Shown here piece by piece: positions 26,252 through 34,466 of a stretch of 64,000 nt of DNA; the first letter of the stretch is position 1, and each line of letters starts with the position of its first letter. Source of the stretch: Arthrobacter sp. YN (GTDB lineage Bacteria > Actinomycetota > Actinomycetes > Actinomycetales > Micrococcaceae); NCBI RefSeq assembly GCF_002224285.1, contig NZ_CP022436.1, forward strand, positions 1,550,001-1,614,000, read 5' to 3'. The translations under genes and the position numbers were made by a program. The notes under the pieces were generated by a model. That model did not search any database and was not told where the DNA came from. It was given only the letters and a program-made list of their open reading frames with translations.

Positions 26252-27241
26252 TTAGGCGTGGGTTGGTTCTTCGACCAGGGCCGTGGCGATGCTGTCCGCA
26301 TCATCCAGGGCGGCAAGGAACCGTTCGGCATCCAGCGCGGCCGCGCAACCGGTTCCGGCTGCGGTGATGGCTTGGCGGTAGCGGTGGTCCACGGCGTCCC
26401 CGCAGGCGAAAACGCCGGAGAGGTTGGTGACTGTGGTAGGTGAGTCGACCTTGATGTAGCCCTCATCGTCCAGATCGACCTGCCCTTGAACCAGCTCGGT
26501 GCGGGGCAGGTGGCCGATGGCCACGAAGATCCCGGTGGCGTCCTGTTCACGGGTTTCACCGGTGCGGGTGTCCGTGAGGGTCACGCCGGTGACTTTGCTG
26601 TCGCCGTGGATCGTGGTGATGGCCGAGTTCCAGGCGAAGTTGATCTTGGGGTTGTCCTTGGCGCGCTGGGCCATGATCCGGGAGGCGCGGAGTTGGTCCT
26701 TGCGTACCACGACGGTGACGGTCCTGGCGAAGCGGGTCAGGAAGGTCGCTTCCTCCATGGCGGAGTCTCCACCACCAACCACAATGATGTCCTGTTCACG
26801 GAAGAAGAAGCCGTCACAGGTGGCACACCAGGAGACGCCGTGCCCGCTGAGTTTCTTCTCTTCCGGAAGCCCGAGCTCCTTATAGGCGGAACCGGTAGCG
26901 AGGATGACGGCCGGGGCCTCGTGAGTCTCGCCGCCTCCAGTGACCACACGCTTGAGGTGACCCTTCAGATCAACTTCAGTGACGTCGTCGAACACTATCC
27001 GGGCGCCGAACTTTTCCGCCTGTTCCTGGAGCCCATCCATGAGTTCAGGACCTTGGATGCCGCCGGGGAAGCCGGGGAAGTTCTCGACTTCAGTGGTGTT
27101 CATCAGCGCGCCGCCGGCGGTGACCGACCCGGCCAGGACCAGCGGGTTCAGGCCTGCGCGGGCGGCGTAGATCGCCGCGGTGTAGCCGGCGGGGCCGGAG
27201 CCGATGATGATCAGTTGCTCGGTCTTGACGTCGGTGCTCAC
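26252..27241 (-). CDS. trxB: Thioredoxin reductase
   Basis: 329 residues from the ATG-type start at 27241. FAD site: [19 protein letters not shown]. Redox-active pair CATC in [13 protein letters not shown] at about 135-140. NADPH fold: [21 protein letters not shown]-terminal FAD motif: [24 protein letters not shown]. All are canonical for TrxB, which keeps thioredoxin reduced with NADPH. It is embedded in the ars operon between an arsC and arsO-like, 31 and 42 bases from its neighbours, so it is probably dedicated to recycling the arsenate reductases. A housekeeping copy would be expected elsewhere. Confidence 0.95.
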   Translation of the reverse strand: MSTDVKTEQLIIIGSGPAGYTAAIYAARAGLNPLVLAGSVTAGGALMNTTEVENFPGFPGGIQGPELMDGLQEQAEKFGARIVFDDVTEVDLKGHLKRVVTGGGETHEAPAVILATGSAYKELGLPEEKKLSGHGVSWCATCDGFFFREQDIIVVGGGDSAMEEATFLTRFARTVTVVVRKDQLRASRIMAQRAKDNPKINFAWNSAITTIHGDSKVTGVTLTDTRTGETREQDATGIFVAIGHLPRTELVQGQVDLDDEGYIKVDSPTTVTNLSGVFACGDAVDHRYRQAITAAGTGCAAALDAERFLAALDDADSIATALVEEPTHA

Positions 27242-27272
27242 GTGAGACTCTCCTGGTGCTCGAAAATGTGGG

Positions 27273-27695
27273 TTACTTGGCGGCCGGGACGAGGGAGGCG
27301 ATCAAGCCCTCGATGCGGGTCTTGATTTCATCGCGGATCGGGCGGACGGCGTCCACGCCTTGGCCGGCGGGGTCTTCCAGGACCCAGTCTTCGTAGCGCT
27401 TGCCGGGGAAGTATGGGCATTCGTCGCCGCATCCCATGGTGATGACAACGTCGGATTCCTTGACGGCCTCGGTGGTGAGGACCTTGGGGATTTCAGCGGA
27501 CATGTCGATGCCCAGTTCGGCCATGGCTTCGACGGCGGCCGGGTTGACCTTGTCGGCGGGCTGGGAGCCGGCGGAGCGGACTTCGATCTCACCCTTGCCA
27601 AGGGTTGTCAGGAACGCTGCGGCCATTTGGGAACGTCCGGCGTTGTGGACGCAGACGAAGAGGACGGAGGGCTTCTTGATGGTTTCGTAGCTCAC
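27273..27695 (-). CDS. arsC: Arsenate reductase ArsC, thioredoxin-type
   Basis: 140 residues; I choose the GTG at 27695 ([15 protein letters not shown]) because AGGAGA stands 7 bases upstream, although the frame is open to 27779. The P-loop is [17 protein letters not shown]. The acid/redox loop is [23 protein letters not shown], with the two extra cysteines used for disulfide relay. It is the first gene of the operon arsC-trxB-arsO-arsC-arsC, read leftwards from a promoter near 27.8 kb that overlaps an ArsR-like operator. Closely related to the C-terminal domain of the arsC ending at 24133. Confidence 0.92.
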   Translation of the reverse strand: MSYETIKKPSVLFVCVHNAGRSQMAAAFLTTLGKGEIEVRSAGSQPADKVNPAAVEAMAELGIDMSAEIPKVLTTEAVKESDVVITMGCGDECPYFPGKRYEDWVLEDPAGQGVDAVRPIRDEIKTRIEGLIASLVPAAK

Positions 27696-27802
27696 GGGTT
27701 TCTCTCCTGGAATGGTTGTTGAACGGGTGGCTGGGTTTGAAGCGGTGCGCCCGAGCGCGAAGCTCTTCGTAGCGAACATTGATGATGGTCGATATAGCGA
27801 GT

Positions 27803-27834
27803 ATCGGACGATAGATTGATGAATGTCAATATTG
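27803..27834 (-). promoter_or_regulatory. ArsR operator over the arsC-trxB operon promoter
   Basis: The 16-mer ATTGATGAATGTCAAT (27815-27830) is a palindrome with ATTGA and TCAAT arms and recurs exactly at 29329-29344. Read on the minus strand, the promoter TTGACA, 18 bases, GATACT overlaps it and points at the arsC starting at 27695. An ArsR dimer here would cover the -35 hexamer. Confidence 0.72.
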
Positions 27835-27851
27835 CAATTGCTGCCAGATGG

Positions 27852-28526
27852 TCAGGCGGCGGTGATGCGTGGCGCGAGGTCGTTGATGCGGCGGGTGATG
27901 TCATCGAAGGCGTGGTCAAAGGCAGCCGCCGTGTCCAGGCGGAGGGGATCCGGCACGGACCAATGGATTCCGCCCAGCCCGGTCAGTTCTTCGTGGGCGT
28001 TGTCGCAGACGGTCACCACCAGGTCGGCCTCCTCCGCAACCTCTTCCAGGGTGCGCGGTGCGATGTCGGGCAGGTCCAGCCCATGACGTCGGGCGGTCTC
28101 GATGGCTCCGCGGGCGATGCGGTTTGCGGGGCGCGTTCCGGCCGAGGCTGAGGGGATGCCGCTGACCTGCCGCCAGAGGGCGGTGGCCAGCTGGGAGCGG
28201 GCACTGTTGCGCGTGCAGACGAACAGGACACGGCTTGCTGTATGTGCCGCCCCGGGTACGAGCCCACTGAGGGCGCCCGTGGCGAGGCGGAGGTAGCTGC
28301 GGCGCTTGTCGGCTTCGGAGCGGTGGCGGGTTGCCAGCCCGGCGTCCTCCAGCGTGCGGAGGTGGTGGGAGAGCAGGTTGGCGGGCATGCCCAGTTCGGC
28401 CTGCAGTTCCGATGGCGAGAAGTCGCCCAGGGTCAGCAGGTCCATGATGCGCAGGCGTGCCGGATCGGCAAGGGCTGCGTGCCTGGCTACCCGGGCCTGG
28501 AATGTGTCGACTGCTTCAATATTCAT
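27852..28526 (-). CDS. ArsR-type repressor fused to ArsC-like phosphatase domain
   Basis: 224 residues from the ATG at 28526 (MNIEAVDTFQARVAR). Residues 1-90 are an ArsR/SmtB winged helix: LADPARLRIMDLL, the recognition region MPANLLSHHLRTLEDAGL, and the wing RHRSEADKRRSYLRL. The usual metal-site C-x-C in helix 3 is missing (DFSPSELQAEL has no cysteine). Residues about 110-220 are a low-molecular-weight phosphatase domain with an intact loop, LFVCTRNSARSQLATAL. The domain may have become the sensor. Divergent from the aquaporin gene 27 bases away, so it probably regulates both sides. Such fusions are known in Actinobacteria, but their signal is unclear. Confidence 0.85.
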   Translation of the reverse strand: MNIEAVDTFQARVARHAALADPARLRIMDLLTLGDFSPSELQAELGMPANLLSHHLRTLEDAGLATRHRSEADKRRSYLRLATGALSGLVPGAAHTASRVLFVCTRNSARSQLATALWRQVSGIPSASAGTRPANRIARGAIETARRHGLDLPDIAPRTLEEVAEEADLVVTVCDNAHEELTGLGGIHWSVPDPLRLDTAAAFDHAFDDITRRINDLAPRITAA

Positions 28527-28535
28527 TGATTCAAT
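28516..28535. promoter_or_regulatory. Possible operator between the ArsR-ArsC fusion and the aquaporin
   Basis: The 27-base divergent gap and the first codon of the fusion gene carry overlapping inverted repeats: TCAAT-ATTC-ATTGA (28516-28529) and ATTGA-T-TCAAT (28525-28535). They use the same half-sites as the two perfect ars operators but with a different spacing. Binding here would repress both divergent genes. Confidence 0.45.
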
Positions 28536-28553
28536 TTTGACTGAGGTAATTCC

Positions 28554-29312
28554 ATGCGTCAAGCTGTTGGCATGACTTCACTCCAGCCGCCCCTGTGGCG
28601 CCGTGCCATCGCTGAATTCCTCGGCGCCGGCCTGCTCGTTGCCATCGTCGTTGGTTCCGGAATCGCCGCAGCCCAGCTCTCACCCAATGACGTAGGCCTG
28701 CAGTTGCTGCAAAACAGCACGGCCACGGTGCTTGGCCTGACGGTGTTGATCCTGGTGTTCGGGCCGGTCAGTGGCGCCCACTTCAACCCGGTTGTCTCCA
28801 TGGCCGACTGGTTCCTCGGACGGCGCGGCGGATCCGGCCTGTCCTTGCCGGACCTCGGCCTCTACGTCCTGGCCCAGATCGCCGGTGCCATCGGTGGCAG
28901 TGTCTTGGCGAACGCGATGTTTGAGGTGGGTACGTCCATCTCGACCAAAGAGCGGGCAACGGCGGGTCATCTGCTGGCCGAAGTGGTCGCGACCGCCGGT
29001 CTGGTCCTGCTGATCTTCTCCCTTGCAGCCACCAAACGCGGCGCTTTGGCCGCCCCGGCTGTAGGTGCCTACATCGGCGCTGCGTACTGGTTTACGTCCT
29101 CCACGTCGTTCGCGAACCCGGCCGTGACCATCGGCCGTATCTTCAGCGACACTTTCGCTGGCATTGCACCGGGTTCCGTCCCACCATTCCTCGCCGTCCA
29201 GGTCCTCGGTGCGGCTGTTGGCGTTGGAATCCTGCTCCTGCTCTTCCCGCATGCCGGCCGGGCCGCCGCCGACGTCGTCATCCCTCACTCCGTCGAAGCG
29301 GCCAAGCAGTAG
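28554..29312 (+). CDS. Aquaporin/MIP channel, AqpS-like
   Basis: 252 residues; the ATG at 28554 has GAGGT 8 bases upstream, so it is preferred over the ATG at 28572. Six membrane helices and both pore boxes of the MIP family are present: GAHFNPVVS at about 80 (NPV in place of NPA) and SFANPAVTIGR at about 186. Channels of this kind in ars operons (AqpS of Sinorhizobium) let arsenite leave the cell down its gradient after ArsC has made it. No ArsB or Acr3 pump is encoded in this window, which makes this the only visible arsenite exit. Divergent from the ArsR-ArsC fusion. Confidence 0.87.
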   Translation: MRQAVGMTSLQPPLWRRAIAEFLGAGLLVAIVVGSGIAAAQLSPNDVGLQLLQNSTATVLGLTVLILVFGPVSGAHFNPVVSMADWFLGRRGGSGLSLPDLGLYVLAQIAGAIGGSVLANAMFEVGTSISTKERATAGHLLAEVVATAGLVLLIFSLAATKRGALAAPAVGAYIGAAYWFTSSTSFANPAVTIGRIFSDTFAGIAPGSVPPFLAVQVLGAAVGVGILLLLFPHAGRAAADVVIPHSVEAAKQ

Positions 29313-29328
29313 TCCCGCCGGCCTAAAC

Positions 29329-29357
29329 ATTGATGAATGTCAATGTTGCGGCATAAT
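29329..29357 (+). promoter_or_regulatory. arsR promoter and operator, probably leaderless
   Basis: ATTGATGAATGTCAAT (29329-29344) is identical to the operator near 27.8 kb. It contains a -35-like TTGATG; CATAAT at 29352-29357 is the -10. Initiation 6-7 bases later coincides with the arsR ATG at 29364, so the transcript may have no leader. Confidence 0.68.
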
Positions 29358-29363
29358 AGGTAG

Positions 29364-29711
29364 ATGACCTCGCTGCCCTTGCTCGAACCGGACACGCAGA
29401 CCATCTGCTGCCCGCCAGCTACCCCTGCCCTTGGCGCTGAGGAGGCACAGCGCCGGGCCGTCGTGTTCAAAGCGCTGGCGGATCCCAACCGGCTGCGCCT
29501 GCTCTCCATCGTCAAGGCCGCCGACGGCGGTGAGTCCTGCGTCTGCGACCTCACCGAACCGCTGGATCTGGGCCAACCCACCGTCTCCCACCATTTGAAG
29601 ATCCTGGTCGAGGCCGGTCTGTTGCATCGCGAAAAGCGCGGCACCTGGGCGTACTACTCGCTGGTCCCCGGAGCCCTGGATGACGTCGCCGGAGTCCTCA
29701 CTGCCCTATGA
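29364..29711 (+). CDS. arsR: ArsR family arsenite-responsive repressor
   Basis: 115 residues from the ATG at 29364. The winged helix reads FKALADPNRLRLLSIV, then LGQPTVSHHLKILVEAGLL and KRGTWAYYSLV. The protein has an N-terminal Cys15-Cys16 pair (QTICCPP) and ESCVCDL in helix 3. The combination of an N-terminal Cys pair and a later Cys is the known As(III) site of Corynebacterium glutamicum-type ArsR. It would leave its operator when arsenite binds. It overlaps the following acetyltransferase by 4 bases (ATGA), and an operator overlaps its own promoter, so it is autoregulated. Confidence 0.92.
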   Translation: MTSLPLLEPDTQTICCPPATPALGAEEAQRRAVVFKALADPNRLRLLSIVKAADGGESCVCDLTEPLDLGQPTVSHHLKILVEAGLLHREKRGTWAYYSLVPGALDDVAGVLTAL

Positions 29712-30220
29712 GCCGTGATTTTGATGTCCGGCCCATGCAGGAAGGCGACTGGCCCGCTGTGCGGCGCATCTTCCAGCAAGGTATCGAGACGGGGCACGCC
29801 ACCTTTGAGGAAAACGCTCCTGATTGGGAATCCTTCAACACCTCCAGGTTGAAAGCGCACCGGATCGTCGCCGAAGCGCCCGGACGGGGCGTTCTGGGAT
29901 GGGCTGCCGTCTCCGCCGTCTCGTCCCGGCCTGCCTACGTGGGCGTGGTCGAACACTCCATTTATGTGGCGGCCGAAGCCCGCGGCCTCGGTCTGGGCAA
30001 AGCCATTTTGCAGGCACTCATCGACTCCACCGAGCGCGACGGGGTGTGGACTATCCAATCCAGCGTCTTCCCGGAAAACCAGTCCAGCCTCCGGATCCAC
30101 GAATCCGCCGGTTTCCGGGTCATCGGACATAGGAGCCGCATCGCCCGTATGACCTACGGTCCCGCCGCCGGCCAGTGGCGCGACACACTCCTGCTCGAAC
30201 GCCGCTCGCCCGCAGTGTAG
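29708..30220 (+). CDS. arsN: GNAT acetyltransferase, ArsN/phosphinothricin-type
   Basis: 170 residues from the ATG at 29708, coupled to arsR. It is a GNAT fold: DFDVRPMQEGDWPAVRRIFQ at the N-terminus, VEHSIYVAAEARGLGLGKAIL with the acetyl-CoA loop at about 80-100, and SSLRIHESAGFRVIGHRSRI. GHATFEENAP at about 30-40 and this overall layout match phosphinothricin N-acetyltransferases. Members in ars operons (ArsN1) acetylate arsinothricin, an organoarsenical antibiotic and glutamate analogue. The family assignment is good; the arsinothricin substrate is inferred from context. Confidence 0.82.
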   Translation: MSRDFDVRPMQEGDWPAVRRIFQQGIETGHATFEENAPDWESFNTSRLKAHRIVAEAPGRGVLGWAAVSAVSSRPAYVGVVEHSIYVAAEARGLGLGKAILQALIDSTERDGVWTIQSSVFPENQSSLRIHESAGFRVIGHRSRIARMTYGPAAGQWRDTLLLERRSPAV

Positions 30221-30442
30221 CTATGTGATTGATGCCGCTCTCCGGCCGAATATTGGTAACGTGCGCAATCAAACCTGAACGAATAGCCCCGGTCCCGCAT
30301 CTAGCCGCCAGAGACGTCCGCTATATGGAAGTGCCTCAAATTGTTGGGCCCTCCTACGAGGAACATCAGCTGTCCCGTGATATTCACACTGTTAGGCTCT
30401 GGAACAAAATGGGCCCTTTCAAGGGCAGGAATTAGGGGGATC

Positions 30443-31660
30443 ATGGGCAATTTTCGTGGGTTTGCAATGAAATTGGCGGCTCTTGCCGCGTTGCTGGTGG
30501 CCTCGTCAATAACCTGGGTGGCTCCGGCCACTGCAGCGGTCCCGCAGGTCGCTTCCGATGAGTGGGCGCCGCGCATGAATGGGACGGCTTATGTGGGCTC
30601 TGAATTGGCCATATCGCAGGTTCAGCACTTCAACCCGTGCCCGACCGAGGAGGCCCCCAACGGGTTCGTCTTGGAATGGCTCAGCAATGGGGTTCCCCTC
30701 CCTGCCGAACGGCAGCAGGGGCATAGTCTGAAACTCATCCCTGAGGACCGAGGGAACCGCATATCGTTCAACGCCCGGGGCACGTGCCCCGAAGCAAAGG
30801 CCTATCGCAGCGCCGAGACACCTCCTGTTGCTGCTTCCAACAGGGCCACGGGCTGGACTGGCCGCGGAAATTTCGAGCTTCTGGGCCGCACTCACAACGG
30901 TGACCTCGTTCTCTACCCGCGAACCTACGAGCCCGTGTGGAGCGTCTTTTGTGGACAGGGCATTCAATGCATGTCCTACAAGGGGTCCTGGGACGAACCC
31001 AGGCTGGTCGGGTCGGGCTGGAACATCTTCGACATCGTTTTCTCCCCGGGTGACTTCGACGGCGATGGGTTCAACGACGTCCTGGGAAGAGACGGTGCGG
31101 GGAACCTGCGCCACTACCCCGGTGACGGCGAAGGAGGCTGGCTGGCACCCCGTCCGGTCGGCTCCGGCTGGCAGATCTTCGATTCCATCGTCGGAGCCGG
31201 CGACTTCAGTGGTGACGGCAATAACGACGTTCTGGCCCGCGACCGTGCAGGCAAGCTGTTCCTCTACCCTGGTGACGGCCACGGTGGCTGGCTCCCACCA
31301 TCCCAGGTCGGCTCGGGGTGGCAGATCTTCAACAAAATTGTCGCGCCCGGAAACACCAACGGCGACGGGGGCGTGGACATCTTCGCCCGCGATAACAGAG
31401 GTGTCCTTCACCAATACCCAACGGACGGCCACGGCGGCTGGAAAGCACCGACCGTGGTCGGCCCTGGCTGGGAGGGCATGACCGAAATCAACGGAGCCGG
31501 CAGATTTTCCAGGATCAATTCTCCTTCCCAAGAATCCAATGACGTCACCGCCGTTGACCAAGAAGGCAACCTCGTCCTCTACCCCGGTTGGGGGCAGAGC
31601 GGGCTCTACAACGCGGGCCAAATCGGTTCAGGCTGGAACACCTTCAAAAACCTCATCTGA
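30443..31660 (+). CDS. Secreted FG-GAP/VCBS repeat protein
   Basis: 405 residues if the ATG at 30443 is used (MGNFRGFAMKLA); the ATG at 30467 is the alternative. A signal peptide ends at about TWVAPATAA, so it is exported. Residues about 40-130 form an N-terminal domain with a pair of cysteines. The rest is four or five repeats of about 50 residues built on VGSGWxIFDxIVxxGDFxGDG, then NDxxxRDxxGxLxxYPGDGxGGW, an FG-GAP/tachylectin-like propeller with calcium-type DxDGDG loops. In related bacteria such repeats are C-terminal modules of cell-wall enzymes; here no enzyme domain is attached. The 222 bases before it hold no gene I can support. Confidence 0.8.
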   Translation: MGNFRGFAMKLAALAALLVASSITWVAPATAAVPQVASDEWAPRMNGTAYVGSELAISQVQHFNPCPTEEAPNGFVLEWLSNGVPLPAERQQGHSLKLIPEDRGNRISFNARGTCPEAKAYRSAETPPVAASNRATGWTGRGNFELLGRTHNGDLVLYPRTYEPVWSVFCGQGIQCMSYKGSWDEPRLVGSGWNIFDIVFSPGDFDGDGFNDVLGRDGAGNLRHYPGDGEGGWLAPRPVGSGWQIFDSIVGAGDFSGDGNNDVLARDRAGKLFLYPGDGHGGWLPPSQVGSGWQIFNKIVAPGNTNGDGGVDIFARDNRGVLHQYPTDGHGGWKAPTVVGPGWEGMTEINGAGRFSRINSPSQESNDVTAVDQEGNLVLYPGWGQSGLYNAGQIGSGWNTFKNLI

Positions 31661-31884
31661 TCCTGAGACGCAAAATTAGATAGCGAACAATTCAGGGCTC
31701 TTCTGCACCAGCATTGCGGGCAAACATGGCCGCCTCTTGGGCCTCTCCGCCGCCAAACGTAAACATTGGGTGACAGTGACGCCTGCCCGACCCACTCAAC
31801 AACCGGCGGACCCCCGGGTTCCTCCGTTGGATGCAATTGGTCAGAGAAGCCTTCTTGTCGGTGCGTGGCAGTACAGTAAAGGTA

Positions 31885-31902
31885 TTCGAATATATGTTCG
31901 AA
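31885..31902. promoter_or_regulatory. LexA box in front of umuC
   Basis: TTCGAATATATGTTCGAA fits the Gram-positive SOS box with one mismatch to CGAAC-N4-GTTCG. It lies 61 bases before the umuC ATG. Its core is the exact reverse complement of the umuD box. Nothing else can be supported in the 303 bases from 31661 to 31963. Confidence 0.78.
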
Positions 31903-31963
31903 TACACGGCGTGTCCTGCCAAGGAACATCGGCGCGCGTGCTACGGCCGAACGGAGGAGAGCG

Positions 31964-33262
31964 ATGTCCAAGCCAGCACTCATGCATCAGATGCAGGAGA
32001 TCGCCCACGTGGATATCAACTGCTTCTATGCGTCGGCGGAGCGTGCGTTCAACCCCTCACTGGAGGGCAAGCCGCTGATTGTGCTGTCCAACAACGACGG
32101 CTGCGCAGTGACCCGGTCTCCGGAAGCCAAGAAGCTGGGGATCGGGCTGGGGGAGCCATGGTTCAAACTTGCTCCGCGGGCCAAGGAATGGGGACTCATT
32201 GCCCTCTCCAGCAACTACGAACTCTATGGGGACATCAGTTCCCGTGTCATGGAACTCCTGGCCCGCTACTCGGCGTGGCAGGAGGTCTACTCCATTGATG
32301 AGGCGTTTCTCGGGGTGAAAGGCCAACCGGAAGACCTGCTGGAGCTGGGACGCACCATCAAAGCGGCATGCCAACGGCACGTGGGGGTTCCGGTCTGCGT
32401 GGGCATCGCCAGAACCAAGACCCTCGCCAAGCTGGCCAACAAATGGGCCAAACACAATCCGGGCTTCAACGGAGTGTGCCGCTGGGATTCGATCCCCGAA
32501 GCCCAACGCGAAGCCCTGATGGCACGGCTCTCCGTGATTGAGATCTGGGGTGTTGCCACCAGGCTGACCAAACGCCTGAATGCCATGGGGATCTTCTCCA
32601 TCCTGGACCTGGTCCGGGCTGACCCCGTGGCTTTGCGGGACAAGTTCTCCATCGTCATGATGCGCACGGTGCTGGAACTGCAGGGCACCCCGTGCATCCC
32701 GATGGAGGAGGAAAGGATCGGGAGGGACCAGTTGATCTTCTCCCGCTCCTTTTCCACACCGATTACGACGGCGGCGCAGCTGCGGCAGGTGCTCAGCATC
32801 TACGGCCAGATGGCCAGTGCCAGGCTGGCCAAACACGACCTCCAAGCGAAGCTGTTGACGGCCTTTGCTGCCACATCTGTCTACAACCCCAACGACAAGT
32901 CGTTTCCCACCGTTAACGTCAAACTGCCCATGCCCACCTCGGATCCCGTCCTGCTGACCAAGGCAGCGCATGCGTTGGTTCCAAGGATCCAGGAAGGCGT
33001 GAGGTACGCCAAGGCCGGGATCATGGTCACTGACCTCCGCCCCAGCGGCAACCAGAAGCCTTTGGAGATCTTCGAGAACCGGCACGAAGAGCGTGGCATC
33101 GGACCCCTGCTGGAGCAAGTGAGCAAGCGGTACGGCCGCGGCTCCATCGGTTTGGGGCACGCTGGAATCAAGGGAGGACCGGACTGGTCCATGAAACGGG
33201 ACATGCTCAGCCCCCGGTACACCACCAACTGGGATGAACTTCCCTTGGTGAAGGCGGCCTGA
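31964..33262 (+). CDS. umuC: Y-family DNA polymerase UmuC
   Basis: 432 residues from the ATG at 31964, with GAGGAGA 4 bases upstream. Polymerase motifs: AHVDINCFYASAERAFNPSL with the first metal Asp, LIVLSNNDGCAVTRSPEAK, and YSIDEAFLGVKG with the catalytic Asp-Glu. The helix-hairpin region is LSVIEIWGVATRLTKRLNAMG and the little-finger and C-terminal UmuC domains follow to the end. It makes error-prone translesion copies with UmuD'. It has its own LexA box, and its partner gene umuD lies 8.7 kb upstream across the ars cluster. Confidence 0.95.
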   Translation: MSKPALMHQMQEIAHVDINCFYASAERAFNPSLEGKPLIVLSNNDGCAVTRSPEAKKLGIGLGEPWFKLAPRAKEWGLIALSSNYELYGDISSRVMELLARYSAWQEVYSIDEAFLGVKGQPEDLLELGRTIKAACQRHVGVPVCVGIARTKTLAKLANKWAKHNPGFNGVCRWDSIPEAQREALMARLSVIEIWGVATRLTKRLNAMGIFSILDLVRADPVALRDKFSIVMMRTVLELQGTPCIPMEEERIGRDQLIFSRSFSTPITTAAQLRQVLSIYGQMASARLAKHDLQAKLLTAFAATSVYNPNDKSFPTVNVKLPMPTSDPVLLTKAAHALVPRIQEGVRYAKAGIMVTDLRPSGNQKPLEIFENRHEERGIGPLLEQVSKRYGRGSIGLGHAGIKGGPDWSMKRDMLSPRYTTNWDELPLVKAA

Positions 33263-33296
33263 CGTGGGAGGAAACCACCTCGTAGAGGCCGGGAGG

Positions 33297-34454
33297 CTAC
33301 GCCCGCAGCCGGTAACCGCGCTTCACTACGGTCTCCACGAGTTTGCCATCCGGCAGGGAGGAACGCAGGCGGCTGACCGTCATGTCCAGGGCGTGCACAG
33401 AGCCCCGCAGGTCCAACAGGTCCGAGAGCGCTTCCCGGGACAGTACTGCTCCGCCCGCGCCGAGCAGCGCCCGCAGGAGCAGCAGGGGAGCCGGCGCCAG
33501 GTCCACCACCTCACCGTTGATCCGCAGGCAGCGCCCGCGCAGTTCGATCGTGGCGCTCTTGGTCTCCAACCGGCGTACATGGTTGAGGGACAAGTGTTCG
33601 GTCACCAACCGGATCAGTGCGCCCATGCGGTAACGGTCCGGGATCAGTGGCGTCAGCCCGGCGTCGACCAGTGGTTGTGCGGTGACCGGCCCAACAGCGG
33701 CAACTGTGACGGGCCCCTTAAGGGCTTCGATGAGCTGGCGGTAGAGGCCCATTTCGTGAGCTGTGCTCCACATGGCGTCCACGGCTGGAGCGCTGGTGAA
33801 CGTCAGCACGTCCAGGTTGCCGCCCACCACCGCCTCGATCAGGCGCGGCAGCTTGTCTTCGCCGTCGGGCTTCACCCAGCGGTAAGGGGTCACCGTCAGG
33901 ACTGTGGCGCCGGACATGCGGAGCCGTTCCAGCTGGCGGACATCGGTGTATCCATGCAGCTGCACGGCCACGGTTTTGCCGCGCACGCCCTCGGTCAGCA
34001 GCATATCCACCAGCGTGGCCGTGGTTTCGTCACTGCTGATTCCGACGTCGGCAAGACCGGCAGCGCGCACGGCACCGCGGGCCTTGGGGCCCCGGACGAA
34101 CATGCGGCAGGCGGACAGAGATTCCAGGAGTTGCTCGCCGATGCCGAAGGAATCGGCGGCCTCGCACCAGCGGCGCATGCCATAGGCGGTGGTGGCGATG
34201 CAGATGTCCGGCTTGGCAGCAATGATGGTGCGGGTGTCCTCGACGAGGACCATGTCTTCCTGCACAGGGGCGATCTTCAGGGCAGGGGCGTGCAACACGC
34301 TCGCACCGCGGCGCTCCAGCGCCTCAATGAGGTCACGGGAGCGGCGGTGCGAGGTGACGCCGATTCGGAACCCGTCCAGCGGTGCATCGACGGCTTCGGA
34401 AACCTCCGGAGCGGCAGTAGCGTCGTGGACTTCGATGGCGCGTGCAACAGTCAT
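33297..34454 (-). CDS. hemD: Uroporphyrinogen-III synthase fused to a winged-helix domain
   Basis: 385 residues from the ATG at 34454. Residues about 28-275 are HemD: FRIGVTSHRRSRDLIEALERRG, CIATTAYGMRRWCEA, GPVTVAAVGPVTAQPLVDAG. HemD closes hydroxymethylbilane into uroporphyrinogen III. The last 95 residues are an OmpR/PhoB-type winged helix (INGEVVDLAPAPLLLLRALL, SREALSDLLDLRGSVHALDMTVSRLRSSL, VKRGYRLRA). This fusion is widespread in Actinobacteria near nitrite-reductase genes, and the DNA-binding part may let the protein regulate them. It stands 12 bases after cobA in the nirB-cobA-hemD operon. Confidence 0.92.
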   Translation of the reverse strand: MTVARAIEVHDATAAPEVSEAVDAPLDGFRIGVTSHRRSRDLIEALERRGASVLHAPALKIAPVQEDMVLVEDTRTIIAAKPDICIATTAYGMRRWCEAADSFGIGEQLLESLSACRMFVRGPKARGAVRAAGLADVGISSDETTATLVDMLLTEGVRGKTVAVQLHGYTDVRQLERLRMSGATVLTVTPYRWVKPDGEDKLPRLIEAVVGGNLDVLTFTSAPAVDAMWSTAHEMGLYRQLIEALKGPVTVAAVGPVTAQPLVDAGLTPLIPDRYRMGALIRLVTEHLSLNHVRRLETKSATIELRGRCLRINGEVVDLAPAPLLLLRALLGAGGAVLSREALSDLLDLRGSVHALDMTVSRLRSSLPDGKLVETVVKRGYRLRA

Positions 34455-34466
34455 GTGTTTTTACCT

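Noticed and set aside
30229..30435. A small 68-codon gene before the FG-GAP gene
   Set aside because: No ribosome site, no homology and mixed composition; it may be part of the leader.
22796..33262. A prophage carrying umuDC
   Set aside because: No integrase, structural or lysis genes are present; the content is arsenic resistance and SOS polymerase genes.
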